The notes: generated from the letters alone by a model not told the origin. A DNA stretch of 37,921 nt from Coriobacteriia bacterium (GCA_025361445.1 JANYLP010000049.1:1-37921), one strand, 5' to 3'. Shown: positions 18,415-29,566, counted from the first letter of the stretch. Translations and numbers: made by a program.

Positions 18415-19152
18415 CTACTTCGGCGACACAACCACCGAGCGGGCCGGATCTTCGCCCTCACTGGCGGTCACGACGCGCCTGTCTTCACGCAGGGCCATGT
18501 GTACGAGCCTGCGCTCGTAGCTGGTCATGGGACGCAGCTTGACAGGGCGTCCCTGCCGGACCGCACGGTCAGCGGTCCGCTTGGCCATGTCCTCAACCTT
18601 CTCGCGCCGCCGACTGCGGTAGCCCTCTACGTCAACGACGATCGGATACCTGAAGCCGAGCTGGCGGCTTGTCGCGGCTCCAACCAAAGTCTGAACGGAA
18701 TCGAGCGTCTTACCGTGCCGCCCGATGAGGAGGGCGAGGTCTCCTCCGACGATGTCGAGGATGATCTCCCCGTCGTCACCTTCGTACTCATCGATGGCCG
18801 CCTCGATCCCGAAGCCGGCCAGTATCTGCTGGATGACAGCTACCGCGGTATCGGCGACCTTGTCCAGGTCCTCCTCCGAGAGCTCGGGGGACTCCTGCTC
18901 CACGCGAAGCTCAACCGGCAGCGGCTCCTCTTCCAGGTCTTCTTCGGAATTCTCGCCCGCCTCAATGGCCGCCGCCACGTCCGGCTTCAGCCAGACCCTG
19001 ACAACGGCCGGCTTGCCCGAACCGAACACACCACGGGTCGGGGCCTCTATCACCTCGAACTCGGCGGCGTCAGCCTGAACGCCGAGCTCCTCGAGGGCTG
19101 CGTCGACTGCTTCTTCTATGGAAGGTGCTTCCTTCGTAGTCTCTGTGCGCAT
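18415..19152 (-). CDS. jag: RNA-binding protein Jag/KhpB/EloR (Jag-N, KH, R3H)
   Basis: Jag-N-like TKEAPSIEEAVDAALEELGV, KH LLIGRHGKTLDSVQTLVG, R3H MTSYERRLVHMALREDRRVVTASEGEDPARSVVVSPK. Confidence 0.92.
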   Translation of the reverse strand: MRTETTKEAPSIEEAVDAALEELGVQADAAEFEVIEAPTRGVFGSGKPAVVRVWLKPDVAAAIEAGENSEEDLEEEPLPVELRVEQESPELSEEDLDKVADTAVAVIQQILAGFGIEAAIDEYEGDDGEIILDIVGGDLALLIGRHGKTLDSVQTLVGAATSRQLGFRYPIVVDVEGYRSRRREKVEDMAKRTADRAVRQGRPVKLRPMTSYERRLVHMALREDRRVVTASEGEDPARSVVVSPK

Positions 19153-19959
19153 CTATGCGTCAGCCCCTTCTTTGGAGGCGAGGTACCGCTGGGTCAGGAC
19201 CTGCTGTCCGATCTGCCACGCGCTCGACGTCACCCAGTAGATGAGTACCCCAGCCGGAGAGATGAAGCCGAACCAGATCATCATGATCGACATGTACCCG
19301 GCGGTCTTGCGCTGGGTCGGGTCCTTGGTGAGCAGGTACTGGGGCAACCAGGTGCTGAGGGCAAAGAGAGCCACCATGATGACGTACGGAAGAGCGGCCA
19401 ACACTCCGTTCATCATGCCGCCAGCGCCCGGGACGATCGACGACGTGGCGACGGTGCTGGCGACGCCGGCTACGGCGTCCGCCGTCTTGGTTGCCGCAGT
19501 GGAGACGATACCGTAGACCTCACTCGGCGTCTTGGTAATATCTGGAATTATTACCCACCACTGCTTGGCGGCCGCCTGCGCCACCGGCTCGAGCTTCGCG
19601 ATGTGCTGCGGAAGCAGGTCCCTGAGCACTGAGAAGAGCGCGAACAGCAGTGGCATCTGCAGCAGGAGTGGCAGGCACCCGCCGAACGGGTTCACCTTGT
19701 TCTCCTTGTAGAACTTCATCAGCTCTTCTTGCTGCTTCTCCTTGTTGTTCTTGTACTTGTCCTGCAGCGCCTTGATCTTGGGCTGGATCTTCTGCATCTC
19801 GATCATCGACTTCGTCTGCTTCCACACGAGCGGGAAGGTGATGATGCGGAAGACGATGGTCAGCAGGATGATCGCGAAGCCCCAGTCGTGCACAACTCCA
19901 TAGAAGAAGAGGAGCAGCGAGAAGATCAGGTTGAGCAGGCCTTGCCAGAGTTCTCCCAC
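19153..19959 (-). CDS. yidC: Membrane protein insertase YidC/OxaA
   Basis: FGFAIILLTIVFRIITFPLVWKQTKSMIEMQKIQPKIKALQDKYKNNKEKQQEELMKFYKENKVNPFGGCLPLLLQMP. GTG at 19959. Confidence 0.95.
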   Translation of the reverse strand: MGELWQGLLNLIFSLLLFFYGVVHDWGFAIILLTIVFRIITFPLVWKQTKSMIEMQKIQPKIKALQDKYKNNKEKQQEELMKFYKENKVNPFGGCLPLLLQMPLLFALFSVLRDLLPQHIAKLEPVAQAAAKQWWVIIPDITKTPSEVYGIVSTAATKTADAVAGVASTVATSSIVPGAGGMMNGVLAALPYVIMVALFALSTWLPQYLLTKDPTQRKTAGYMSIMMIWFGFISPAGVLIYWVTSSAWQIGQQVLTQRYLASKEGADA

Positions 19960-20023
19960 GTGTCCGGTACCTCCTCTATGGGCCGCATGAGCGGCCCTTA
20001 TCGAGCCGCGGACGGCTCGGCCA

Positions 20024-20251
20024 TCAGTGCTTCCGGAGCGCCTCCGGTACGGGGTCGAATCCCCCGGTGTTCCACGGGTTGCAGCGCGCGATGCGCTTGA
20101 CGGCCAGCCATCCTCCGCGAAGGACACCGAACCGCTCGACAGATGTTAGCGCATACGAGGAGCAGGTCGGGTGAAATCGACACGACCGCGGCAGGCCCGA
20201 AGAGATATATCGCTGATATGCACGGATCAGCGATGACACCAGGCTCACCAT
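20024..20251 (-). CDS. yidD: Membrane protein insertion efficiency factor YidD
   Basis: [61 protein letters not shown]. Confidence 0.95.
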   Translation of the reverse strand: MVSLVSSLIRAYQRYISSGLPRSCRFHPTCSSYALTSVERFGVLRGGWLAVKRIARCNPWNTGGFDPVPEALRKH

Positions 20252-20284
20252 GGGTCTTGGCCGGTCAGCGCGAACACCGCTCAT

Positions 20285-20614
20285 CTACGACACCCCGCCC
20301 GCTTTGAGCGCGGCCTTGAGCGCCCGGTCGAGAGCTTCAGGAGCTGCCGTCGCTGTGGCCGCTCGAGCCACGATCGCTACGTCGAAGGTGTCCCACGGCC
20401 CGTCGCAGCGTCGAACCGCCTCGCGAAGGACGCGTTTGCATCGGTTGCGGACGACGGCACCACCGAGCTTCTTCCCCGCGACGAAGACGACGCGACCCAG
20501 AGGGCCGCGTCGTTCAGGAGTCCGTATGCTGAGTACGAGGACGAGGTCGGTACTGCCGCGCCGGCCTGACTTGAACAGCGCGTCGATCTCGCTCGGAGCC
20601 TTCAGTGTGCGCAT
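20285..20614 (-). CDS. rnpA: Ribonuclease P protein component
   Basis: GRVVFVAGKKLGGAVVRNRCKRVLREAVR signature; position between yidD and rpmH. Confidence 0.94.
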   Translation of the reverse strand: MRTLKAPSEIDALFKSGRRGSTDLVLVLSIRTPERRGPLGRVVFVAGKKLGGAVVRNRCKRVLREAVRRCDGPWDTFDVAIVARAATATAAPEALDRALKAALKAGGVS

Positions 20615-20657
20615 CGAGCACACCCGATCACAGACGGCCACGTCGGGCCGTCGGCTC

Positions 20658-20795
20658 TCAGGCGCTCAGGACCTTGCGGCCCTTGCGACGACGGGCAGCG
20701 ATGACCGCGCGGCCACCGGGGGTCGCCATACGGGCACGGAACCCGTGGGTCTTCGCACGCCTGCGGTTGTTCGGCTGAAATGTACGCTTGCTCAT
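20658..20795 (-). CDS. rpmH: 50S ribosomal protein L34
   Basis: [45 protein letters not shown]. Confidence 0.98.
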   Translation of the reverse strand: MSKRTFQPNNRRRAKTHGFRARMATPGGRAVIAARRRKGRKVLSA

Positions 20796-20900
20796 AGTGT
20801 TCACTCCATCCCTTGCGGGAAGGTCGGATGTCGGTACGATCAGGCGCGGGGGAGGATTCGGCGGTGCGCCGACAGCGCCACCCGGGCGCAAAGCCGCACG

Positions 20901-20930
20901 ATTGTATCCTCGGCTCATCTTTGGTGTCAA
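20901..20930 (-). promoter_or_regulatory. Sigma-70-type promoter for the rpmH-rnpA operon
   Basis: Minus strand TTGACA (20930-20925), 18-nt spacer, TACAAT (20906-20901). Confidence 0.8.
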
Positions 20931-21060
20931 CGAGCAGGGCGCCGATCGGACCCAGGGCCTGCCCCTCTCGGCCCCTTATGACGGTCAGGCTCCACACGGC
21001 AGCGCGCTTCATACCCTATCAATGCCTTTCCGAAGGCCGCGTCACTATTGCCCCGGAAAT

Positions 21061-21564
21061 TGTGGATAGTGTGGAAAACGCAGGATACAGGCGCGTTCAC
21101 CCTGTGGAAAACCCGCGTGGCGTGATTGTTGACCACAGGCCCCTCTGCTAGAATCGGCGGCACCGCGCGGGCTCGGAGTGCGGCGCTCAGAACCTTGAAA
21201 ACCCCTGCTCAGAAGGCATGCTCTTGATCGGACACCTTGAGCGCCCTCGTCACTCCCGGGAAGTTATCCACAGCGTTCCGGCTGCGACGGGGGCATCGTC
21301 GTCCCTTATCCACAATCGGGCCTTGTGGAACGGTCTCGGAAAGCCCGTGATGGGTGCGCTACACCCCTTACCTAGCGTTTCGGCTTCGCCGGGTAGTGCG
21401 TGAACGGCATTGTTGTCCACAGGTGTGGAAAGGTCTGTGGACAGACGCGGAAATCCGCTGGTCAGTGGCTCTCATGAGCCTCTCAGTAAGGAGCCGGCTT
21501 GATTGTGGATACGCCCTTGAGCAGGGGTTTTGTAAAGCCGGATGTTTGGTTGGGTTGTGGATGG
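21061..21564. other. oriC: oriC: cluster of DnaA boxes at the strand-switch point
   Basis: TGTGGATAG (21061), TGTGGAAAA (21070), TGTGGAAAA (21103), TTGACCACA (21129), TTATCCACA (21264), TTATCCACA (21306), TTGTCCACA (21413), TGTGGAAAG (21424), TGTGGACAG (21436), TGTGGATAC (21504), TGTGGATGG (21556). Genes diverge from here. Confidence 0.88.
21126..21154 (+). promoter_or_regulatory. Extended -10 promoter overlapping a DnaA box
   Basis: TTGTTG (21126-21131), 17-bp spacer, TG-C-TAGAAT (21146-21154); DnaA-box-like TTGACCACA (21129-21137) lies across the -35. Confidence 0.45.
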
Positions 21565-21607
21565 AGTCTTGCAGTGTTCCACCGGGGAGAGACGCGAGGG
21601 GGTGTGT

Positions 21608-22399
21608 GTGAAACGGTTCTTTGAAGTCGAAGACGAGCGCGCCGGCATGGTCGAGATCACATCTCTCGGCGAAGCAGCCTCGGCTCCCGGCCGCCAGGCG
21701 GGAGCGCGTATCGCCGTCTATGACGGGCTGATCGCGGCGCCGCGCGTAGAGGAGCTGCTCGCGGACGACCTTGCAGCCGCCATCGAGCAGCTTGCTTCAC
21801 GCACCTACAACCTGGCGTACGAGCGCGGCGGTTCGATCCCTTTCACGATCATCCGTGAGGTGTCAGAGAACCTGATCCATGCCGGATTCCGCGAAGTCGT
21901 AGTCACGATCCTTGATAACGGGGCCACGATCCGCTTCGCGGATCAGGGCCCGGGGATTCCCGACAAAGAGAAGGTCTTCCTCCCCGGCTTCTCGACTGCG
22001 ACCGCCGGGATGAAGCGGATCATCCGCGGCGTCGGGTCGGGACTGCCGATCGTTCGGGAGACCCTTGCGTTCGCTGGGGGGACCATAGAGATAGATGACA
22101 ACCTCGGATCAGGCACGGTCGTGACACTGAGGGCCGCCGCGCCGGACATCCACGAGGATCCGATACCGACGATCGACGTCCCACGTCTGTCGGACCGGCA
22201 GAAGCACACGTTGTCGATCATCCTCGAACAGGGCGCCGTGGGGCCATCCGCCCTGTCGCGTGAACTGGATGTGGGACTGGCCACCGCGCACCGCGACCTC
22301 GCCTTTCTTGAGGACGCGGGGCTCATCGTCGGAGATCAGACAGGAAAGCGCACACTCACCGATCACGGCATTGCGTGTCTTGAGCGGGTGTTCGGATAA
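21608..22399 (+). CDS. GHKL (HATPase_c) ATPase domain fused to C-terminal winged-helix DNA-binding domain, upstream of dnaA
   Basis: N-box IIREVSENLIHAGF, G1 FADQGPGIPDKEKVFLPGF, G2 IIRGVGSGLPIVRETLAFAGG, GSGTVVTLRA; C-terminal wHTH LSDRQKHTLSIILEQGAVGPSALSRELDVGLATAHRDLAFLEDAGLIVG. No HisKA H-box seen. GTG at 21608 after GAGGGGG. Confidence 0.75.
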   Translation: MKRFFEVEDERAGMVEITSLGEAASAPGRQAGARIAVYDGLIAAPRVEELLADDLAAAIEQLASRTYNLAYERGGSIPFTIIREVSENLIHAGFREVVVTILDNGATIRFADQGPGIPDKEKVFLPGFSTATAGMKRIIRGVGSGLPIVRETLAFAGGTIEIDDNLGSGTVVTLRAAAPDIHEDPIPTIDVPRLSDRQKHTLSIILEQGAVGPSALSRELDVGLATAHRDLAFLEDAGLIVGDQTGKRTLTDHGIACLERVFG

Positions 22400-22419
22400 G
22401 TATGGGGGAGGACCGCTTC

Positions 22420-23877
22420 ATGCAGCAGGTCGAAGAGATCGCGTCCGTCGCGCCCGAGGGCGCGGTCGCCGAGCTATGGGAGCAGGCGCTCGCCGTCGTC
22501 AAAGGCGAACTGAGTGAGCTTGTGTTCAAGACGTGGTTCGCCGTGGCTGAGCCGCTCGGCATGGTCGGCTCGGACGTCATCGTCGCTGTACCGAATGCCT
22601 GGGGCCGCGATTGGCTTCGTAACCGCTACTCGGGCCTTCTCGCAGCCGCCCTCTCGGAAGTCTCCGGTGAGCAGATCGGCGTACGCTTCGTCATCCGGGC
22701 ACCGGAAGACCCGTCAGTCAAGCCGCTGACGAAGGACGTCGAGCCGGCGCGGAACGACGACGTGCTGGAGATCCATGAGACACCCGTGGTCATCCAGCCT
22801 GACCAGCACTCCGACGCTGAGCCAACACGCGGCGCGCACGAGATGTCCGGCCTGCGTTCGCGCTACACCTTCGACCGCTTTGTGCCTGGGGATTCGAACC
22901 AGTTGGCCTACGCGTGCGCGCTGGCTGTCGCCGAGACTCCCGCCTACAAGTACAACCCGCTGTTCATCTACGGAGGCTCGGGGCTCGGCAAGACCCACCT
23001 GCTCCAAGCCATCGGCCATTACATCTCGACCTACTATCCACACCTGCGGATCCGCTACATCGACGCTCACCACATGGTCGATGACTTCACCGACTCGATA
23101 CGGTCGAAGAGTATGGAGTCGTTCAGGAAGCGCTATCGCGAGAACGACGTGCTGTTGGTCGACGACATCCAGGGGCTTATCGCGAAGAAGGAGACACAGG
23201 AGGAGTTCTTCCGTACATTCAAATTCCTCCACGACAACCACAAACAGATCGTACTCACATCAGACCGACCCCCCTACGAACTCGAGACGCTGAACGAACG
23301 CCTGATCAGCCGCTTCAATCAGGGGATGATGGCGGATATCAACCCACCCGAGCTGGAGACCCGCGTCGCGATCCTCAAGAAGAAGGTGGAGGCCGAGCCG
23401 GGGATCCCTGTTCCAGAGGAAGTCCTGACGCTCATCGCAGAGCGCGCATCCGGCAATGTGCGTGAACTCGAGGGGGCGCTTCTGCGGGTCCGTGCCTTCG
23501 CGGCCCTCCGTCCCGTGAAGCGCATAACCATTGAAGACGCCCGCGATGTATTGAAGGGGATGTTCCCGGAGCGCACAGTCCGACAGATATCTATACAGAC
23601 GATCCAGAACGAGGTCTGTCGCTACTTCAACCTCTCCAAGGACGACCTGCTCGGCAACAAGCGGTCCCAGAACATCGTCCTACCCCGCCAGATAGCCATG
23701 TATCTGTCCAGGGAGCTGACGGAGCTGTCACTCCCGCGGATCGGCGCCGAGTTCGGCGGCAAGGACCACACCACCGTCATTCACGCTAACTCCAAGATCA
23801 CGAAACTTCTGGGGGAGAAGCGCGAGATACTCAACGATGTGCAGACACTCACCACGGCGATCCGACAGAAGAGCTGA
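22420..23877 (+). CDS. dnaA: Chromosomal replication initiator protein DnaA
   Basis: [38 protein letters not shown], domain [41 protein letters not shown] at 22420 preceded by GGGGGAGG; 22402 is an alternative start. Confidence 0.97.
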   Translation: MQQVEEIASVAPEGAVAELWEQALAVVKGELSELVFKTWFAVAEPLGMVGSDVIVAVPNAWGRDWLRNRYSGLLAAALSEVSGEQIGVRFVIRAPEDPSVKPLTKDVEPARNDDVLEIHETPVVIQPDQHSDAEPTRGAHEMSGLRSRYTFDRFVPGDSNQLAYACALAVAETPAYKYNPLFIYGGSGLGKTHLLQAIGHYISTYYPHLRIRYIDAHHMVDDFTDSIRSKSMESFRKRYRENDVLLVDDIQGLIAKKETQEEFFRTFKFLHDNHKQIVLTSDRPPYELETLNERLISRFNQGMMADINPPELETRVAILKKKVEAEPGIPVPEEVLTLIAERASGNVRELEGALLRVRAFAALRPVKRITIEDARDVLKGMFPERTVRQISIQTIQNEVCRYFNLSKDDLLGNKRSQNIVLPRQIAMYLSRELTELSLPRIGAEFGGKDHTTVIHANSKITKLLGEKREILNDVQTLTTAIRQKS

Positions 23878-23906
23878 GATGCAAGTCCTCGAGCGAGCGT
23901 CAGGCC

Positions 23907-24018
23907 TGTGGAATAGTGTGTGTGTTGCCTGTGGGGAGCCTGTGGGTGGCTCGGTCGGTGTTGTGGGTGGATCCGCCTGCTCCCACAAAGCTCAACAGTT
24001 TCCACATTTCCATCCACA
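23907..24018. other. Secondary cluster of degenerate DnaA-box-like sequences between dnaA and dnaN
   Basis: TGTGGAATA (23907), TGTGGGTGG (23941 and 23962), GTTTCCACA (23998), CCATCCACA (24010). Confidence 0.5.
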
Positions 24019-24152
24019 CCCCGGTCCCTCGACGGACACACCGCCCGGGCTGGACTGATAGGGGTTTTACACAGAAGTCACAGCACGACGGATACGAATA
24101 CTGATTGAAGAAGAGAAAGACCGTAAGAGCCGTACAGGGGAAGAGGAAGTCG

Positions 24153-25262
24153 ATGAGATTCACGATCGCCAAGGGCGCTCTGCTGGAGTCACTGAGTGTC
24201 GTCACGAAGGCGTTGTCTTCAAGGACGACCCTGCCGATCATCTCCGGTGTGCTGGTGAACGCAGCTGATGGAGTGATCGTCCTGCAAGCGACAGACCTCG
24301 AGATCTCCATCCGTTCGTCTGTTGCGGCTGACGTAGAGGAGAAAGGCGCTGCTGTTCTCCCCGGACGCCTGCTTGCTGACGTCGTGCGCAATATGCCGGA
24401 CGTGGCCATCAAGATCGAGACCACTTCATTCGACAGGGTCACCATCTCCTGCCGTTCAGAGAAGGCAGGCACCATCTCGTTCGAACTCAGAACCCTCCCC
24501 TCCGATGACTTCCCGCGCTTCCCGGAAGTCGAACCGGACACAACGACCACGGTCTCAGTACAGCAGATCGGGGCGATGGTCAGGCAGGTCGCCCGCGCTG
24601 TGAGCCGTGACGAGGCTCGACCCATCTTCACGGGGATACTGCTCGTCATCGAAGGCGACGACATCCGGATGGTGGCCACCGACTCGTATCGGCTGGCGAT
24701 CAAGTCATCCAAGCTCCCGGCAACCGCTCCGGAGAGGATCGAAGTCGTGATCCCCGCCAAAGCCCTCGAGGAAGTTCCGAAAGTGGCGGGATCGGCTGAA
24801 TTCATGACCATGGGGCTGAGTGCCAACCAGATCGTATTCATCGCAGGCGAGACGACCTACGTGACGCGGCGCATCGAAGGCACCTTCCCGAACTACCGCC
24901 AGCTCGTTCCGGCGGAGGGAACGACCCACATGAGCGTGGATCGTCAGGAGCTGCTCGAAGCGGTCAAGCGCGTGTCGATCCTCGCCCAGCAGAACGCTCC
25001 GATCAGGATGAAGATCGCAGACAGCACACTGACGCTCACCGCGATGACACAAGACGTCGGTGACGCGTCGGAGGATCTCATGGTCGAGACGAGTGGCGAG
25101 CCGTTGGAGATCGCGTTCAACCACGCCTTCCTCACCGCCGCGGCATCATCCTCCGACGACGAGAAACTAGCGTTCCTGGCGACAAGTCCGCTCAAACCCG
25201 GTGTCTTCTCGGCCAAGGGTGACGGCGAGTACACGTACCTCATCATGCCGGTGCGGCCCTAG
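24153..25262 (+). CDS. dnaN: DNA polymerase III beta sliding clamp
   Basis: MRFTIAKGALLESLSVVTKALSSRTTLPIISGVLV, ATDSYRLAIK, EGTFPNYRQLVP, C-terminal YTYLIMPVRP. ATG at 24153 after GAGG. Confidence 0.96.
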   Translation: MRFTIAKGALLESLSVVTKALSSRTTLPIISGVLVNAADGVIVLQATDLEISIRSSVAADVEEKGAAVLPGRLLADVVRNMPDVAIKIETTSFDRVTISCRSEKAGTISFELRTLPSDDFPRFPEVEPDTTTTVSVQQIGAMVRQVARAVSRDEARPIFTGILLVIEGDDIRMVATDSYRLAIKSSKLPATAPERIEVVIPAKALEEVPKVAGSAEFMTMGLSANQIVFIAGETTYVTRRIEGTFPNYRQLVPAEGTTHMSVDRQELLEAVKRVSILAQQNAPIRMKIADSTLTLTAMTQDVGDASEDLMVETSGEPLEIAFNHAFLTAAASSSDDEKLAFLATSPLKPGVFSAKGDGEYTYLIMPVRP

Positions 25263-25286
25263 GGTCCCCGGGCGGGACGGGAAGCC

Positions 25287-26384
25287 GTGCGGATCACCCG
25301 GCTGGAACTCACAGACTTTCGCAGCTACGAGAGGTTCGTACTCGAACCCGCGGCGGGCATGACGGTCCTCGTGGGCCCGAACGCCGCTGGCAAGACGAAC
25401 ATCATCGAAGGTATCCAGCTCGTCACCGCGGCACGATCGTTCCGGCGGCCGGAGTTCACTGACCTCATCAGGTCAGGAAAAACGCAGGCCAAAATCACAC
25501 TGCGAGCAGAAGAGGGCACGCGCCTTCTCGAGACCGAGATGCGGGTCGAAGAGGGCGGCAGGCGTTCCTATCTCGTGAACGGGCAGCCGCGCCATCGTCA
25601 CTCTGAAGTAGCCGGACTGCTTCCATCTGTCGTGTTCACCCCGGACGATCTCGCGATGGTGAAGGGACCTGCCGAACGCCGCCGGTCGGCCATCGACGAC
25701 CTCGGGGACCAGATCTCCCCGACATACGGCTCGCTCAGGCGCGACTATGCGCGGGTCGTGAAACAGCGCAACACACTCTTGCGGGATGGGGCGTCGGATG
25801 CCTCATTCGACGCGTGGGACGACCAGGTCGTATCGCTCGGATCGCGACTCGTCGTGCATCGGTTGGGTCTGCTCGACAGGACGATGGCACATGCATCCAG
25901 GCGCTACTCGGAGATGACGGGCGGGGAGGTCCTCACCTACTCATACGCCGACAGGTGTGGCCTCGGGTCCTGTTCGGAGCTCGAGCAACCCCAGGTCGCC
26001 GTCGCGATGCGTGAGCAGTTGAAAGCGCGTCACACCGAAGAGCGCCGTCGTGTCACGACGCTCGTCGGCCCCCATCGTGACGACATCACACTGCTTGTCG
26101 ACGGAAGGGATGCCCGAACGTTTGGATCGCAAGGGCAGCAACGCACGATCGCTCTGGCGTGGAAGCTCGCTGAGGTCGAGATGGTCGAAGAGGTGCTTCG
26201 CCGCAAACCCATCCTTCTGCTCGATGACGTCATGTCCGAGCTCGACGCCGAGCGACGCGAGGCACTCTCCACAGTGATCTCCGGCGAGATCCAGACCGTT
26301 GTGACCACGACCACGACGGCCTACTTCACAGACCAAACACTTGAGCGCGCCGTGATCGTGCCCATCGAGAGGTCGGTCCGATGA
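25287..26384 (+). CDS. recF: DNA replication and repair protein RecF
   Basis: LELTDFRSYERFVLEPAAGMTVLVGPNAAGKTNIIEGIQLV, FTPDDLAMVKGPAERRR, SQGQQRTIALAWKLAE, ILLLDDVMSELDAERRE. Confidence 0.96.
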   Translation: MRITRLELTDFRSYERFVLEPAAGMTVLVGPNAAGKTNIIEGIQLVTAARSFRRPEFTDLIRSGKTQAKITLRAEEGTRLLETEMRVEEGGRRSYLVNGQPRHRHSEVAGLLPSVVFTPDDLAMVKGPAERRRSAIDDLGDQISPTYGSLRRDYARVVKQRNTLLRDGASDASFDAWDDQVVSLGSRLVVHRLGLLDRTMAHASRRYSEMTGGEVLTYSYADRCGLGSCSELEQPQVAVAMREQLKARHTEERRRVTTLVGPHRDDITLLVDGRDARTFGSQGQQRTIALAWKLAEVEMVEEVLRRKPILLLDDVMSELDAERREALSTVISGEIQTVVTTTTTAYFTDQTLERAVIVPIERSVR

Positions 26385-26950
26385 GACGCATGGGCGAAGC
26401 GAGCGTGACCGGTATGGCTCGCGGACTGCTCGACGGCCTTGACCGCAGCGGGGAAGGCCGGGCCCGGGCGGACATCATCCGCCTATGGAGAACGGTCGCC
26501 GGACCCGAGGTCTACTCACACGCCCGCGGATTCGCGCTACGCGACGGCGAGCTCGTCGTATTCGTCGACTCCCACGCGTGGGCCACCGACCTCACGATAA
26601 TGAGCGCGCACTATCTGGCGGCCATCCAGGAAGGCGCCGGTAAGGACACGGTCACATCCCTGCGATTCACTGTGTCGAGGAAGGTCTCGCAGGACAAAGA
26701 GCACGACGCCGAGGACATGGACGCCACCGGTGCTTCCGCAGAGCCCGCGGTCGAAACGCGCAAGGCGACGGAGCATGAACGCCAGCAACTCCAGATGATG
26801 GCGGCTGGTATCCATGACGTCGAACTCCAGAAGGCGGTCATTGCGGCCGCGATAGCCCAACTTGAGTGGCGCAAGGGTATCGAGGCCCGAAACGCGGCGG
26901 AGCGGGGCGTACAGCGCGCGAGAGGCACCAAGCCACCCGCGCAACGGTAG
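26381..26950 (+). CDS. DUF721 protein, DciA-like helicase-loader family
   Basis: ADIIRLWRTVAGPEVYSHARGFALRDGELVVFVDSHAWATDLTIMSAHYLAAI; recF-gyrB position; ATGA overlap with recF. Confidence 0.8.
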   Translation: MRRMGEASVTGMARGLLDGLDRSGEGRARADIIRLWRTVAGPEVYSHARGFALRDGELVVFVDSHAWATDLTIMSAHYLAAIQEGAGKDTVTSLRFTVSRKVSQDKEHDAEDMDATGASAEPAVETRKATEHERQQLQMMAAGIHDVELQKAVIAAAIAQLEWRKGIEARNAAERGVQRARGTKPPAQR

Positions 26951-28987
<2,037 letters not shown>

Positions 28988-29023
28988 CGCGGGCACCGGC
29001 GAGAGGGCGGGGTCTAGGGCAGC

Positions 29024-29566
29024 ATGAGCGACAACGGGACACGGTCGAAGGGCACGTTCGAGCCACCCCCCTGGGAGCGCGAAGCATTCGACGCTCTCGC
29101 GGCACGGCGTGCGGAGGAGCAGGCGGTGGCCGCGGCGCTTGCTGCGGCAGCGGCGAAGGATGCCGTGATCGTGGAGCCGCCGAAGCCCGCTGACCCGTGG
29201 GCGGAAGAGCCTGTTCGAGCTGCCGAGGCGGCAGTGCCTTCAGTCGATGCAGTGGATGGCGCAGGCAGCGCTCGACAGGGCGCCGTTACCGTGGACGAGC
29301 GGGCGGTCGAAGCGATGCTCACGAAGCTGCAGGCCGAGGAGACCAGCGACGGGACCGCCACCGTGTGGGTCGGCTGGGTCGCCTCGGGAGTGACGTTCCT
29401 TCTTGGAGGAGCGATGGCCGTTGCAGGGTTGCTCTCCGTGCGCGGGGCAGAAGCCAAGTTCGCGAATGTCGTCGGTAGCGCCGTGCTCGTGATCTTCGGT
29501 CTGTGTTTCGTGGGTATGGCGATATGGATGTGGGTCAGGACGAATCGTTCGAGAGGACGTCGATAG
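29024..29566 (+). CDS. Hypothetical membrane protein (Ala-rich disordered N-terminus, two TM helices) between gyrB and gyrA
   Basis: ORF tightly packed between gyrB and gyrA; TM segments VGWVASGVTFLLGGAMAVAGLLSV and VVGSAVLVIFGLCFVGMAIWMWV; basic C-terminus RTNRSRGRR. Confidence 0.65.
   Translation: MSDNGTRSKGTFEPPPWEREAFDALAARRAEEQAVAAALAAAAAKDAVIVEPPKPADPWAEEPVRAAEAAVPSVDAVDGAGSARQGAVTVDERAVEAMLTKLQAEETSDGTATVWVGWVASGVTFLLGGAMAVAGLLSVRGAEAKFANVVGSAVLVIFGLCFVGMAIWMWVRTNRSRGRR

Noticed and set aside
18102-18461. Minus-strand ORF containing MFHVKHSVF... (and the 18119-18325 plus ORF ending MFHVKHCSP)
   Set aside because: MFHVKH is the translation of the parS palindrome; the peptide overlaps both parS sites and the jag terminator, a common spurious annotation.
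20001-24150. Possible DnaA-trio unwinding element
   Set aside because: No convincing run of CTA/TTA-type triplets adjacent to DnaA boxes could be found by eye on either strand.
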